Made by a program: the position numbers and the translations under genes | The notes under the pieces: model-generated | Seen by the model: only the letters and a program-made list of their open reading frames with translations | What the model was told of the DNA's origin: nothing | Databases searched by the model: none | DNA from: Oscarella lobularis | Lineage: Eukaryota; Porifera; Homoscleromorpha; Homosclerophorida; Oscarellidae | Assembly: GCF_947507565.1 (NCBI RefSeq) | Contig: NC_089183.1 | Span: 1,674,001-1,738,000 of the forward strand | Length of the DNA stretch: 64,000 bases | Direction: 5' to 3' | In this document: positions 1 to 11,324 of the stretch, one piece after another | Position numbering within the stretch: the first letter of the stretch is position 1 | How the letters are laid out: each line of letters starts with the position of its first letter

Positions 1-4
1 GACC

Positions 5-106
5 AGCAAACAAGTTTAATATATGAGTAAGCACGGCTGTAGTCCAAACGTGTGGCATTCTATGCAAATTGGACGGGTAACAGCGTCCATATTCTATCCT
101 ATCCTA
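5..106 (+). pseudogene. YqaJ-type nuclease fragment
   Basis: About 100 bases match the YqaJ-family fragment near 63735-63835 with scattered substitutions and small indels. The readable peptide VWHSMQIGRVTAS is the conserved block that precedes the catalytic core in YqaJ-like (lambda-exonuclease-fold) proteins. The left side is cut by the window edge, and the right side runs straight into a ctatc repeat and hAT-related sequence, so no catalytic D, E or K residues remain. It is a relic, not a gene. Confidence 0.55.
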
Positions 107-125
107 TCCTATTTCTATCCTATTC
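94..125. repeat. short ctatc tandem repeat
   Basis: About five imperfect copies of a ctatc unit lie directly after the YqaJ scrap. Probably a short microsatellite at an old insertion junction. Confidence 0.6.
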
Positions 126-217
126 CTAAAAATTTTTTGGGGGCGTGGTTTTTACGGATTAATTTTGACGCCATTTTTCACATTTATTTCAACAATCCAA
201 ACGCTTATCGACATGCT

Positions 218-2549
218 TTATTTAACGGAAAGTCTGCGATTCTTCTTTAGAGCCCACAGTTTAGCAGCATCTTTCACGGGAAAATGTTCCAATGAAGGAC
301 CGTTTACGGCAATTCTTAGCAGTGCGTCCAGGGTTCTTTCGCTCATTCGATTTCGTATATCCGTTTTTATGAAGTTGAGTTGAGAGAAAGTGCGCTCAAC
401 ACTCGCTGTGTGCATCGGAATAACTCTGCAAATGCATGCTATTGATGAAAGCTTGGGGAACATTCTTTTGGTTGACAAGTCACCGCATAGATCGCCCAGA
501 ACTTCTTTGCAAGTGTATGACGCCGATTCTCTCCTTTTTATCGCAAGACATTCCTTGTAGCTTGACCATTCCTCAAGGGTTTCCTCAAAAGATTCGTCTG
601 CGTCAGAAGGATAAAAATGAGTGAAGAGCTTTTCTATTTCACGGTTGCCGTACTCGGCAAACTCTTCTCAATAATCAGGCAATGGCAACGCATCCGGATT
701 GAAGACGGTAAAGGACGTCATTACTCCTTGATCTTCAAATCTTTTTTCGATGTTAGAGAGCAGGCTGGAGAGATAAGGTGTTTTGATGATATTTGTGAAA
801 GTCATTTCATTGTCATTCGGTTCACGTGTAATGACGATCCCCGATGACTTCAGTTTCTCCAAAAATTCCGGCAACTGGCGAAGATGCATACCGTCGACAG
901 TTTTTAGTCGCGTAAGAGCCTCCTTCGTCAACAAAAGCGCTCCTGGAATACTGCTATAATCGCAGTGTTCATGATGAAATATTTTTGAGAGGCGCGAAAC
1001 GTGCGGCAAAGCATCGCACATTAAGAGCATGGTCGTTATAAACTTGTGCTTTGTTATCATTGCGTTGATGCCCAAAGCTCTAGCGTCGTGTCTCTCCTGC
1101 GCCTCTCGCTGGAGACTGACGCTGACAGATGCAAAGCATGCTATAAGACGGCTGACACTTCGCTCGATGCTCAGCCATCTTGTTGCGCAAGGTGCAACCA
1201 TTTTTCCCTGTTCATAAAGCAGCGCCTGGATTGCTTCCAACCCTGCCGTCCTAACGGCACTATTGTCAAAGAAATCAAAAATCTGACGAAGAATATTTTC
1301 AAATGCTTTGACGTATGGCACTGCCTTTGATGCCTGAATTGATGCAAGATTCAGTTTGTGTGCCACACAGTGGACTCCAACAGCAAATGGAACCATGCGT
1401 TTTAGCCTAGCGACGACACCGTTTCTGCAACTAACCATTGTCGATGCACCGTCTGTTCCAATTCCTCTAAGTCTGCTACGGTCTACGCCCGAAACCTCAA
1501 TAAACTCTTCGACGCGACGTGTAATGGTTTCCGCTCCTGCTCTAATGCAGCTATTCCCGCCAGCAGCTATTCCCGCCAGCAGCAGCGCTCTCAACTTCGG
1601 GTTGCAATAAGTCCACTACTTTTAAGAAAGTGCATTTGATTTCTCCTGTAGCATTATCAATGTAGCGACCGTGAATTGCCAGCTGCTCTTGCGTAGTGGA
1701 ATCCGTTGTCTCGTCAAACATTAAAGCAAAATGCTCAGAATCTTTCAATTCGTCGAGAGATCTTTTTTCAAGGAGCTCAGATATGACGTAAAGCATCTCT
1801 TGTATCGATTTGTGACTGGTGTAGATAGTATTTCGAGCTACTCTAATCTTGCTTTTAATTTCTACTCCCAACCACGAAGCCAGATCTAGGATCGGTTCAA
1901 AATTGGTAGTGTGAGCCAAACGCCGCTTAGCAATGAAATAGAGACAACCAATTGCTTGCTCGATTCCTTCAGCAGGAACAACAGGATTGATAGCAGACGC
2001 AACGTTTGGCTTGGAAGCGAGACGCTCCAACCTCACACACGTGATGTGTGACTCGCATTCTTCGTGTCTAATTATACTTTCAAGCCGCAATCGCGTACAG
2101 GGCTTCTGAATCCACGATTCGTGCTTGAATGGCCTAGCTCCAGAGCAGTGCTTCTGGCAAATACTACACGTCATGCCCCTTGTAGATTGATTGTACTTGA
2201 GCCAGCTTCTCCCCGTCAGCCACTCAATTCGAAATCGGGACGATCGCTTCGAATTCGAACTCTTAGAAGTAGGATGACTCGAAGTAGACGCCGCTACTTG
2301 AATCGCATTCTCGGCGTCGTCATCGCCGTCTATAAGCTCGCTGTCCGTGTCGTTATCGTCGTCACCGTCTGCGTCGTTATCGTCGTTGATAGGGTCGCCG
2401 CAGAACTGCGACGAGCCTTCGTCGTCGTTTGATTCTTGATCAGAGACCAAACGAACTTGGGAGATTTGAGGCTGTTCTTCGTCTTCACTTTGAGAAGAAT
2501 CCGATTCCTCGATTCGAGATCGCTTTCGAAAGTATCTCAGGAGAGACAT
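218..2549 (-). pseudogene. hAT-family transposase (zinc-finger type), nearly complete
   Basis: Reads from 2549 down to 218, about 770 codons in hAT order. An acidic, Ser/Asp-rich N-terminus is followed by a TTF/BED-like zinc finger (CSICQKHCSG with later C and H residues, near residues 125-170). The RNase-H-like core follows, with MFDETTD and GTDGASTM blocks and the later CATRWLSIERSV helix. The C-terminal dimerisation motif is TASVERTFSQLNFIKTDIRN. This matches ZNF862/KIAA1586-like hAT proteins, which bind element ends and catalyse cut-and-paste transposition in the nucleus. Two lesions are visible. A 16-bp tandem duplication at 1548-1579 shifts the frame, and a TGA sits at about 665-667. 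Everything else is open, so the gene died recently or the lesions are assembly errors. Terminal repeats were not resolved. Confidence 0.85.
1548..1579. repeat. 16-bp tandem duplication inside hAT gene
   Basis: The unit cagctattcccgccag occurs twice back to back (1548-1563 and 1564-1579). Sixteen is 15+1, so the extra copy shifts the frame of the minus-strand hAT gene by one. Dropping one copy joins the two halves into a continuous frame. Confidence 0.9.
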
Positions 2550-2859
2550 GAGTGAATGAAGAAACTCCGGAGAAAATCACGTGAACAAGCAGGAGAGAAT
2601 CACGTGATGTGGCAAAAGATTCCCGTAGATGACCTCCATGAGAAATATGTACGCTCTGCGACTGCCGCCTCGATTTGAATAAGGTAGCGTGCTCTCTGTA
2701 CGCTTATGTGCTGCCTGTATGCTTGCGGCAATTTTATTCCTATGGGTAAAAAGCAGCTCATATGGGTTCAAAAATGGGGAGTATGGGTCGATTTTCCCCA
2801 TACCGCCATGTGGGCAGAACCCTGAAAGAGCTCTACCGATGCCGCTGGTCTTCATCGCT

Positions 2860-3758
2860 CAATATCATCAGGGGACTTTCTGGCTGCATTTTACACGAAC
2901 CGATACGTTTCTTCGCTTCTGGTTGACCTAAGCAGAATGTTGCAGGGAGAGCTTCAAAACATACTAACAGCTTACAGTGAGATTGAAATTGTAAAGGAAC
3001 AACTTGCGGATGCTCGCACAAATGCCGAAGAAACTTTCAGAAACATTTTTGCTCTAATGACGGATCGACACGGTGAAGACACATTCGCAGTTCCTCGTAC
3101 TTGCCGGCGACAAATACACAGAAGCAACGTCCCAGGAGCGGTTCCTGAAGAGTACTGGCGTGTATCTATTTTCGTTCCATTTTTGGATCACATCATCAGT
3201 GAGTTTGATTCTCGTTTTTCTGCGCTTTCTATGCAGTCCGTGAAGGGCTTTCAGCTACTTCCAAATTTCGCTACCGATATAAACATTGAAGACGCCAAAA
3301 AAACTCTGGCGGAATTATACATGGAAGATTTGCCATCGCCAGAGACTTTCAGAGCGGAACTTGATCGGTGGCAGAGGAGATAGCAATCTGCCCGAAGTCA
3401 GTCATTCGAGACACCAAAGGCAATTAGTGAAACCCTTTCTCAACCCTTTATTGCAATGTATCCAAACATTAGGACCGTCCTTGACCTACTCCATGTCATA
3501 CCCGTAACAACGGCGACCGTCGAAAGAGCGAACTCTTCCCTCAAATATATTAAGACCAACCTTCGCAGCAGAATGCTTTCGTCGAGGCTAAATGCTCTTT
3601 TGCTTTTGTACATACACAAAGACGTACCTTTGGATTACGATGAAATTGTTGACAGCTACGCATATTCTCATCCGAGACGAATGATTCTTTCCAGGCCGCT
3701 GCTGGCAGAAAACGCGAATAATGAAGACGACCAAACTGACTCCGACGAGAAGGATTAG
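2860..3758 (+). pseudogene. hAT transposase, C-terminal half
   Basis: The plus-strand reading has a helical segment (LSRMLQGELQNILTAYSE...), then an RNase-H insertion-domain-like stretch. It ends in the hAT dimerisation region, with VIPVTTATVERANSSLKYIK at about 3495-3555 and an acidic tail ending at 3758. It resembles the hAT part of P52rIPK/THAP0-like and zinc-finger MYM proteins, and belongs to a different subfamily from the neighbouring minus-strand hAT. The N-terminal DNA-binding domain and first catalytic block are absent. A frameshift near 3375-3420 separates the two open stretches. The element's right end is the terminal motif at 3866-3890. Confidence 0.8.
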
Positions 3759-3865
3759 AAAGTTTAATAAACCTACGAATAGACTTATGAAATACAGTTT
3801 GAGTGGGTGCGGTTAGGTACAAAAGTGGGCGTGGTCAAAAATTTTTGCGCGCGCCTCTTCCCCCT

Positions 3866-3890
3866 CTCCTAAATCCTTCATCCGCCACTG
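3866..3890. repeat. hAT terminal motif (right end)
   Basis: Reads on the minus strand as cagtggcggatgaaggattt, the CAGTGGCGGA-type end of many hAT elements. It lies about 110 bp after the hAT stop codon at 3758, so it is the likely right terminus of that copy. No matching left end was found. Confidence 0.6.
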
Positions 3891-4336
3891 GTTTTGTTGA
3901 GTGACGGAACGATTGTACGAGAATAAAGATTCATGAAAGGATTGCATGTTTTTGCCGAGCTTTTGCAACTAAACGTCTTATTCGTAGGGGGTTCCTTTCA
4001 AAGTGTTTTGGTCAGTCGCTCTGCAGGTGGTTTGGGTACAAGAGAAGCAGGTAAGGCCAACGAGTATGTGGACGTGCTTCCTGTGGTTCACATGCCGTTC
4101 AGGGAATTTTCTGACAAAATGCTGCGACCATTAGCGGCGAAATACGTCGAACAGCGACTGTTCGATCCGTGGGAGATCCGGCCTGTTCATGTGTCGGTTA
4201 CGAGGTTGCAGGGCACGGAAGAAAGGACAATTCAGTGCTATAAGGATGTTGCAGGCGGACAGCAAACGTTCGTAAGCAGTTGGCTGGAGAAGGAAGCACG
4301 CCCTGCAGTGCAATCTGAGGCGACGCCTTAAACGCC

Positions 4337-4590
4337 TCCGCGCCGAAATGCAGGACAAACGACAGAAACGGCGTTCCTTGCGTCGAAAGAAGAATTTTGA
4401 GGAGCAAAGCTTGCTGCTTGAGCGACTTTGAGTTCACGAAGACCTGCTGGACCAAAGGATTGTCCAATCTTCCTCCCCAAGATCTCTGCCAGCCAAAATA
4501 ATTCTCGATGGGGTCCTGATTAGGGTGACCGCTTAATATGTAGCATTTCTCTGATCCTTTCACGGTGACAAAATAGGGCACCAGCTCCAC
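4337..4590 (-). pseudogene. P-element-like transposase C-terminal fragment
   Basis: The minus strand reads LVPYFVT...SGHPNQDPIENYFGWQR then GGRLDNPLVQQV. This is the characteristic C-terminal region of P/THAP9-type transposases (N-Q-D-P-[IL]-E-x-[FY]-F-G, then a [RG]-x-x-D-N-P block). Only about 80 codons are present; the THAP, catalytic and GTP-binding regions are missing. It belongs to a different P subfamily from the complete copy at 8327-11324 and may match the fragment at 24625-25090. Confidence 0.8.
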
Positions 4591-4619
4591 AAACGAGCGA
4601 ACTAAATTACAGGTTGAAT

Positions 4620-5580
4620 GCGCCTAATTGGAATCTAGTGGCGCAACTGTAATGTTGAGTTCCTCAAGTGCTTCTCTGCTCAGTTGTATCCAAAGACATT
4701 TGTCGTAAGAAACTAAATAAAAAAACTTTAGAGTGTTGTTGTGCTTTACATACGATACTGCTCTACCGTTAGACGCTCTTCGTTAGGGGTGAGTGTATCC
4801 CTGACGGTCCAGCTTATCAGCCTTTGTGCGAGCGCGCATTGAGGCAGTCGAACATCTTGTCGAGCATGCGAACGAACTTCGCCGTGTCTTCTGCCGCCTC
4901 AATGCGGAAATGCTCTAAAGCATAGGCGACGCTTAAGCTCAGCACCTATAAGTTAATGTACAAATCGGACACTTGGCGTGGATTGTGCTTACTTGATAAA
5001 ACCAGTAGCCAATGTATTTTAGGAGATAATTTTTAAATACAGTAAAAAATATTCCGTGCTTGTTAATAGCTAATGCTAACCCGTCAATAGCACTGTGAAT
5101 TCAAACGGTTTCAGCTTATCATAGCCGTCACGTCAACATGCCATACAAAATTTGGGCTCTTTGATTTGATATGAAAAACACAGAACACGTTGGTATTTCT
5201 GAAACTCACTTTGCTGTGGTAAACTCGCGGGCGAAATCGGTGAATCTGCCATTACTTAATTAACTCCGTCCTTGTCTGTAATCTGACGAACAGTTTCTCT
5301 AATGAAAAAGCTGCACAATGGCTACAAAAGATAATCAGAGGGTAATTAACCTACCGCAGAACACGTCCGTGACATTTGTCGATATCCTACATCGGCATTG
5401 CAGGAGCTGAGTTGCCTCTACTAAGTAACGTACAGGACGATGTAATAATTCAATCAGGTAAACGTATAATTGCAATCTTTATTGCTCGAACAACGTCATG
5501 AAATGAAGCTAAGGGGCCCAAACGACATGACAATCTTTCGTTTCGCAGAAATCCCCTCAAAGTAGACAAGCTAATGCATC
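4620..5580. other. no gene recognised
   Basis: AT-rich sequence with no long open frame and no recognisable transposase motif on either strand. I see no tRNA or clear terminal repeats. Confidence 0.5.
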
Positions 5581-5589
5581 TATTGGTAT

Positions 5590-5735
5590 TGTCGTTTGGC
5601 CAACGCTGTGTCGCTTCCGACGCCTAAGTGCGTAAGCACGACGTGCGCAGAGCAATTCGAAGACGAGAAGTGGTATCGGTGTCGCGTCGAGAGGACGTTT
5701 CCTACTGGTCTTATTCTTCGATATGTCGATTTAAT
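5590..5735 (+). pseudogene. possible Tudor-domain fragment
   Basis: The plus strand encodes AEQFEDEKWYRCRVE..., then LILRYVDL. This resembles the first strands of a Tudor domain, where E-D-x-x-W-Y-R-A-x-V and V-x-[YF]-[VI]-D are typical. The expected Y-G-N/D after the last strand is not in frame, and the reading ends soon after. It could be one exon or a relic; low sequence complexity leaves chance resemblance open. Confidence 0.25.
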
Positions 5736-5931
5736 TGTTCGCCGAGTCACTTCATTTTGTCGACAGAGTCAGGGTCGTCAACGCGACACCAGAAACAATC
5801 CTTCGTCACCGCGACGACTTGACCTTTGACCGCCATTACGGTGTTGGGCCCAGTTGGGGTTGTCGCTTTCGTTAAATTCGAAGCCTTGACTGGCGCGGCG
5901 GAAAAGGAGGACTTGGTAGAAACGCGCCCAA

Positions 5932-6891
5932 GCAATAGACGATACCAGGCGCGATTGTAATCCAGCGCGTGCGCACCACTCGTTGGTAAGTCGGGAAAGG
6001 GGCGTGGCGCCTTTTTCTCGTCGAGCAAATGCTCGATGGCGAAAAATAAAACCTAAGAGTTGGAACTGATTGTTATGCATCTGATCGCAATACGTGCGCG
6101 GGTAAGAAGTAAAAAGTGGGAGCGCAATTAGGTTGAAAGCGATAAGTCACGTGACAACAAGCAGCAATAACTTGAAAGCAAAAGCTTAGAAAAAATATCA
6201 GTCTCTACCGCTAAAATAACCTTTGTTAGTAACATCACTTTGTAAGAGAAAAAATAAATCTTTTGTCTAATACAAAATTTGTGATTCTGCCTTTTTACGT
6301 TGTTGTTTATCAATACAAAGATATCTGTTCAGACTGATATTTTTTATAAACTTTTGCTTTTGAGTTATCGCTGCTCGTAGTCACGTGAATTTTCGCTTTT
6401 AACCTAATTCACTGGCATTCACAAGCGAAATTTTGAACGATTGGAAAACTGTACGCAAATGATGAGGAAGAAAGACATCAAGGAGTGACGAATTTTAGTC
6501 TAAAAGTATCGCCAAAAAGCGCTGAAACGAAATGGACAACTCTTCTAAGTATTCCCGTACGTCCTGATTAGAATAAAATCTATGTATTGATTTTATGATC
6601 TCCTATTGCTATTGGATATACAAAAAAGGCTAAAATTAGTCTTGCTTTGAAAGCGAGCCTTTCTCGCCCAATGCCAATGGAAGTAGTCAGAGAAGTAATT
6701 GCGCTCCTACGTTTTACTTCTTAGCCACGCACGTGTTGCGAACAGGTGTATAACAATCAGTTCTAACTCTTGGGTTTCCCTTTTTGCCATCGAGCATTCA
6801 TTGACAAGAAAAAGGCGCTACGCCTCTTATCCGACCCACCAACGAGTAGTGCTCCCGCTCTAGAATACAATCCTCCCTGGTTTCCTCTATA
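5932..6891. mobile_element. long-inverted-repeat (foldback) element
   Basis: Two arms of about 200 bp, 5932-6131 and 6695-6891, are reverse complements with only scattered mismatches. Anchors include cactcgttgg versus ccaacgagta, a shared gctcgatggc block, and ggagcgcaatta versus its complement. The 560-bp interior has no transposase frame and holds a second foldback at 6126-6409. This is the structure of a non-autonomous foldback DNA transposon. No target duplication could be fixed because the outer arm ends fade gradually. Confidence 0.75.
6126..6409. repeat. nested inverted repeat (MITE-like)
   Basis: Starts aattaggttgaaagcg and ends with the complement, cgcttttaacctaatt. About 85 bp per arm match, including a shared tcacgtga core, a gcaataact/agttatcgc block and aaaaaatatcagtct. 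The interior is AT-rich and non-coding. It sits at the inner edge of the left arm of the larger foldback, either as a nested insertion or as part of a multi-armed element. Confidence 0.7.
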
Positions 6892-7144
6892 GCGACGGAA
6901 GCGAAAACGAAAAAGTTCCGCTGGCCGCTGCTCGTAGGAACAAATTGTTGCGATGGTTTAATTGAGATAATGCAGTAGTAAACCTTATGCGGATGCTGTG
7001 GCAAAAAGCAAAATACTTCAGTATGGTGACGTAAGGTTTTCAGCCGATAAATTAGTGATTTATTAGCCTTGCATCGACCGGCAAAACCCAGAAAAACGCT
7101 GTGACATATGGCGTGATATTCCGGCAAAAAGTAGGCTTTTTATT

Positions 7145-7278
7145 TATATTCTGTTCACATTTATTTATGTTGTTCAAGGATTTTATATACATTCTGTTCG
7201 GAGCTGCTTTTACTGATATATATTCTGTTCAGACATGACTTTACATATACAGTATATATATTCTGTTCAGACATGACT
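7145..7278. repeat. tandem tctgttcagacatgact-type repeat
   Basis: Four to five degenerate copies of tatattctgttca... occur, the last two (7216-7240 and 7254-7278) nearly identical over 25 bp. Non-coding. Confidence 0.7.
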
Positions 7279-8318
7279 ACATACTCAGAGTCCGTGTAGA
7301 AAGGAATTAACATGAATATCTATATTTTGAAAACAAATTTCGCCTTTTTTATTCTGTTTAACCGTGTCTGAGGCTGCAAGTCGTCATCCGTCTTAGAGAA
7401 GACGTCTAATTGTGTCTCTTGCAGTCTGAAAAAGTTGAACACCGTGCATTCCATCATCCGAAATTGGTCAATTGAATTAATGAGCATCTTTTGAATGTTT
7501 TCATCCACAGGAACAGCAACAGGCGGTACTTGAATTTTGTTATCGTTATCTGGCTCGGCCATTTGGTCACTATGACCTTCGTCCAAATAATTTTCTGCTC
7601 CCATTTCGCCATTGGCATCGTCTTCGTTCCAACGGCCAGTTTAAATGCCAGACATAAACAGCATTCGAGGCGATTGGTTAGAAAATGTTCGCATTGGATG
7701 ATTTTTCCACTGTTCACTAAAAGCAGCCAGCGCCAAATTTATCTTTGGTAAGAAAACGAAGTGTAAGCAGTACAAATCAACTTCACTGTGTCTGTCTAGA
7801 ATGCCATCAGACTCCATTAACGCAAAAACGTCTTTAAACATATTTATGACGGCGGTATTAATCACTCTCCAAATGCTTTCTATTCTCTGGTTGTGAACCG
7901 ATCGACCAGTTATCATGGCACCTCGATTGAGCCCCCTTGTTATCACATACGTAGCAAGGTCGACGTTCTCGACGCCATAGTCAGAGCGCACACGTGAAGG
8001 AAGGCCGTTTTTGCGAACAGCCTCTTGGAAAAGAGTAAGAACGGTCGATGCCGTGTTATTTGTACTGGCGTGAATATACACAATCAGCCGAGAGTATCCA
8101 TCGATACCTCTGTGAATAATAATTCGCCACGGCTCCACCAATTTATGGTTGCCATCAGTGTGCTTTGTTAAAGAAAAAGTATTATGTTAGAAAGAACCAA
8201 GTATTGCAATAGTTGTACCATAAACAATTTGAGGCCGGAACACTGTGCACGCGTCTGTTAATCAACCTTCGTCGTCTCATAGCGCGTCCTATGGCCTATG
8301 GGGTCGACACGCTGCAAA

Positions 8319-8326
8319 CTCTGGCG
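8319..8326. repeat. P-element target-site duplication, left copy
   Basis: The octamer ctctggcg lies immediately before the first base of the P-like element and is repeated exactly at 11325-11332. P elements make 8-bp duplications. Confidence 0.92.
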
Positions 8327-8360
8327 CAGAGCCTTAGAGACAGAGAGCTGCGCCAACTTA
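8327..8360 (+). repeat. P element left terminal inverted repeat
   Basis: Begins cagagccttagagacagaga. It matches the complement of 11291-11324 with about two mismatches, and the same terminus is recognisable at the 5' end of the copy at 23060-24079. Confidence 0.9.
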
Positions 8361-8453
8361 ATTGGTCACGTGACTTTGTGGGCGCCATCTTGTGTCCAGC
8401 GCGAAATAAGAATTACTGGCTGTTCACTACTTCGCTCGTTCGACAACGTCATT

Positions 8454-10877
8454 ATGCCTGCTTGTTGTGCTGTAGGTTGCTCGAATCGCACAGAAAAAGG
8501 TCACAAAATGTACCGATTTCCTCGCGATCGCGAACGGAGGCTACAATGGGAGGCAAAAGTTAGGCGAGAGAAGTGGCGTTCCACTGAGGTTGGATCGTAC
8601 TTGTGTGAGGTATACTCTCGGGCAATACCTGAGGCGCATTTGTGAAAGTCTTTTACAGGAGCACTTCGACGAATCGCAGTTTGAAATTCGATTAGACGGT
8701 CGAAAGAGACTGAAATGGGATGCAACACCATCAATATTCTTTTTTCGATCTAATCGACCTGTCAGAAAGCCTCCTAAAGATCGTAGCGGCGACACAAATT
8801 TCGTTCCCTGCCCAGTTTGGGTCTACCTGCCCGCTATGATCATAGTTACAGTAGATCGGAGACCGTCGCCGCTGCTGATATGCCTTCTGAGTTGTATTCG
8901 GAGAGAGAGCATGTCAACTGCGGAGAACCTAGACCACGACGACATCGACGACAGCACTCCTACAAATGAGCAAAAGCCTGAAGCTGAAGCCCGCTCCCGG
9001 ATTGCTGATTGGGAATCCAAAGTCATCGATTTGTCAAACGTAAATGATGTACTTCGGGCGGAGAACAAAACAATTAAGGGGCAATTTGGAAAATTGTTTA
9101 CCGACGATCAAATGCATGCAATTCACCGAGATGGAGAAATGCGCGGTATTCCATGGACAATTGAAACCATCAAGAAAGCTCTGCAAATTCGCTTTGCCTG
9201 TGGGACTGCTGGATATCAGCTCTTACGCAGTCAGCATCAACCCTTGACAGGAATCCGAACCCTACAACGCTACTTGTCTAATAATGTTGATTTTGAGTCA
9301 GGTGTCCTGTGTCAGGTCCTCGATGCCCTGTCGTCAAAAGTAACGTGCATGAACAAAGAAGAAAAATTTTGTTGCATCACGCTAGACGAAATGTCGGTAT
9401 TACCTTCCATTGAGTACGACTGCAGTACCAGCCACCTTATTGGCAACGTCAATTTACCAAACCATACCGGTCAATCTACCGACGGTCTCGTATTTATGCT
9501 CGCCGGAATTTCGTCCAGGTGGAAACAAATTGTTGCTTACTATTTTACCGGCAACAAAACTGACGGAACAGCCTTTCGACCACTTATTCTTAGAATAATA
9601 CAAAAGCAGCAAGTGTTGGATTGCACGTCCGTGCCGTTACCAGTGACATGGGTAGCAGCAACAGAGCAATGTGGTCAAGTTTTGGTCTGGCGACAAACAG
9701 ACATTTCAATACAACTCATATAAAGCATCCACCTTGTGAAAGCAAAAATCTCTATTTCATCGCTGACGTTCCGCATGTAATAAAAAATTTAAGAGGAGCA
9801 CTCATTAACGGCAATGAAATAGAGCTGCCTGTCAATGTTGTAACATCCTATAATTTACCGACCAACCGAGTCAGTCTTCTTCCCGTCAAAGATTTGATGA
9901 ATTTTCAAGACCATTCTAGCATAAAGATAGCGCCGAACCTGACAAGAGCTACGTTAGAGCCGTCTCATTTTCAAAAAATGAAAGTCTCAGGAGCTATGCA
10001 TCTGTTCAGCCACAGCGTTTCTTCTGGACTACGATATCTAGTGAGAGAAGAAGGCAGCAGTGCAGAGTACCTAACGACAGCCTGGGTTTTGGAAATTTGT
10101 AACAAATGGTTTGACTTGATGTCTAGCCGTCATCCTGTAATGGCCCCTTAGCAAAGGAAATCTGGAGAAGTATGACGAAGCAGTGACCTTTTTAAAATTC
10201 ATTATTCAATTATTTACGGAAATGAAGATAGGAAAACACGGTCATTGGAAGCCTGTTCAAAGTGGAGTTATTATGGCTACAACATCAATTCTCCATCTGC
10301 AGAGCGAATTACTTGATAGCGGCTTACACTTTTTGCTCACGTCTCGGCTAACTCAGGATTGCCTAGAAAATCTATTCAGCGTCGTGAGGACAAAAAACCC
10401 GGCTCCGACATCACTCGCCTTTAAGATGGCTTTAAAAAGTATATGCGTCAGTCAGTTCCAAAACTACCTAGCCAAAATGAAAGCTACTCTGACGATGACC
10501 GCGAATTTACAGCGGACCTTTTCCAGAATGAGCCTGGTGAGGAGCAAGGTCAGCCAAGCGAAGACGTCAGTCAGCTTGAGCACGAAAATGATCTTGACAT
10601 AGATGCACTTGCTGACGAAGTGAGTAAAAGTGAGCAGAACGGAATGTTTTATATATTAGGATATTGTGTTCACAGTCTCAAAAGGACTGCTAAGCTGTGC
10701 AACAAATGTATAGAGTCGATAGAGGAAGCAAATGAAAGCACCGATGCTTCCTTGCTACATTTAAAAGAGTATAAACCTGGAAAACTAACAAAAGTTAAAG
10801 ACAACATTTTTCAAATGATGCTTAAAGTAGAAGGCATGAGTTTCGTGGATTTGAACAAAAAGCTTTGCTGTCGATGA
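8454..10877 (+). pseudogene. P/THAP9-type transposase
   Basis: Starts at the ATG at 8454 with a C2CH THAP domain: CCAVGC...MYRFPRD...W, then CEEHF and DATPSIF. The CEEHF motif forms only if the GT-AG intron 8610-8658 (49 nt) is removed. A coiled segment, IRTLQRYLS, the catalytic region (CCITLDEMSV; TSDMGSSNRAMW; FIADVPHVIKNLRGAL) and the C-terminal RLTQDCLENLFSVVRTKNP follow. The tail is acidic and has a C-x(3)-LKRTAKLCNKC cysteine cluster. THAP binds element DNA and the RNase-H core cuts it. Frame changes near 9630, 10145 and 10470 break the gene. The surviving motif order matches functional P transposases, so loss of function looks recent. Confidence 0.9.
8610..8658 (+). other. 49-nt intron inside the THAP domain
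   Basis: GAG|gtatac...ttttacag|GAG. Removing it gives LCEEHF, the exact C-x-x-H-F spacing of THAP zinc-binding domains, and joins the two frames. Confidence 0.8.
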
Positions 10878-11290
10878 GTAACCTCAAAGAGACTCTAATT
10901 ACTCGAGCAGAAAATCTGCTGAAAGGCGTAGCACTCCCAACGTGCCACGACGTAAAAGGAAGCTCCTCTCTTAGTATTTTAATTAATGTACGACTCTATT
11001 TTTTGTAAGATGATTAACAGTAAATATACGAAAAGCGCTAAAGGTAAAACTGATTTAGGAAGTCGCTCTGTTGCGATGAGAAACTTAATATAAATGAAAA
11101 AGTCTACACGAAAAACCTGCATCTAGGTAGCTGCTGGCAAAGCATTTCTAAGCGAGGGAGGTACAAATGAACTCTAGAACGTATCGCCTCAAGGGATTTC
11201 CGATAGCGTTCAGAATAAGCAGAACTTAGAGCTTTCAGTAAATGGACACAACATGGCGTCCATAAAATCACGTGAAAACTTAAAGTGCGC

Positions 11291-11324
11291 TAAGTTGGCG
11301 CAGCTCTCTCTTTCTAAGGCTCTG
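11291..11324 (-). repeat. P element right terminal inverted repeat
   Basis: Complement of the left terminus. The element ends ...ctaaggctctg and is followed at once by the second ctctggcg target copy (11325-11332). Confidence 0.9.

Larger units (their letters stand above)
8327..11324 (+). mobile_element. complete P-like DNA transposon (2998 bp)
   Basis: Bounded by terminal inverted repeats of about 34 bp starting CAGAGCCTTAGA (8327-8360; complement at 11291-11324). A second inverted block contains tcacgtga and a cgccat..ttgtgtcc core. The 8-bp duplication ctctggcg flanks it exactly. It contains a THAP-type transposase on the plus strand. Its length is close to that of the Drosophila P element (about 2.9 kb). 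It is inserted into the minus-strand integrase gene, so it is younger than that gene. The transposase has frameshifts, so this copy is no longer autonomous. Confidence 0.93.

Noticed and set aside
3933-4331. 132-codon plus-strand frame
   Set aside because: No recognisable motif, and it lies next to decayed P sequence on the other strand; kept out for lack of support.
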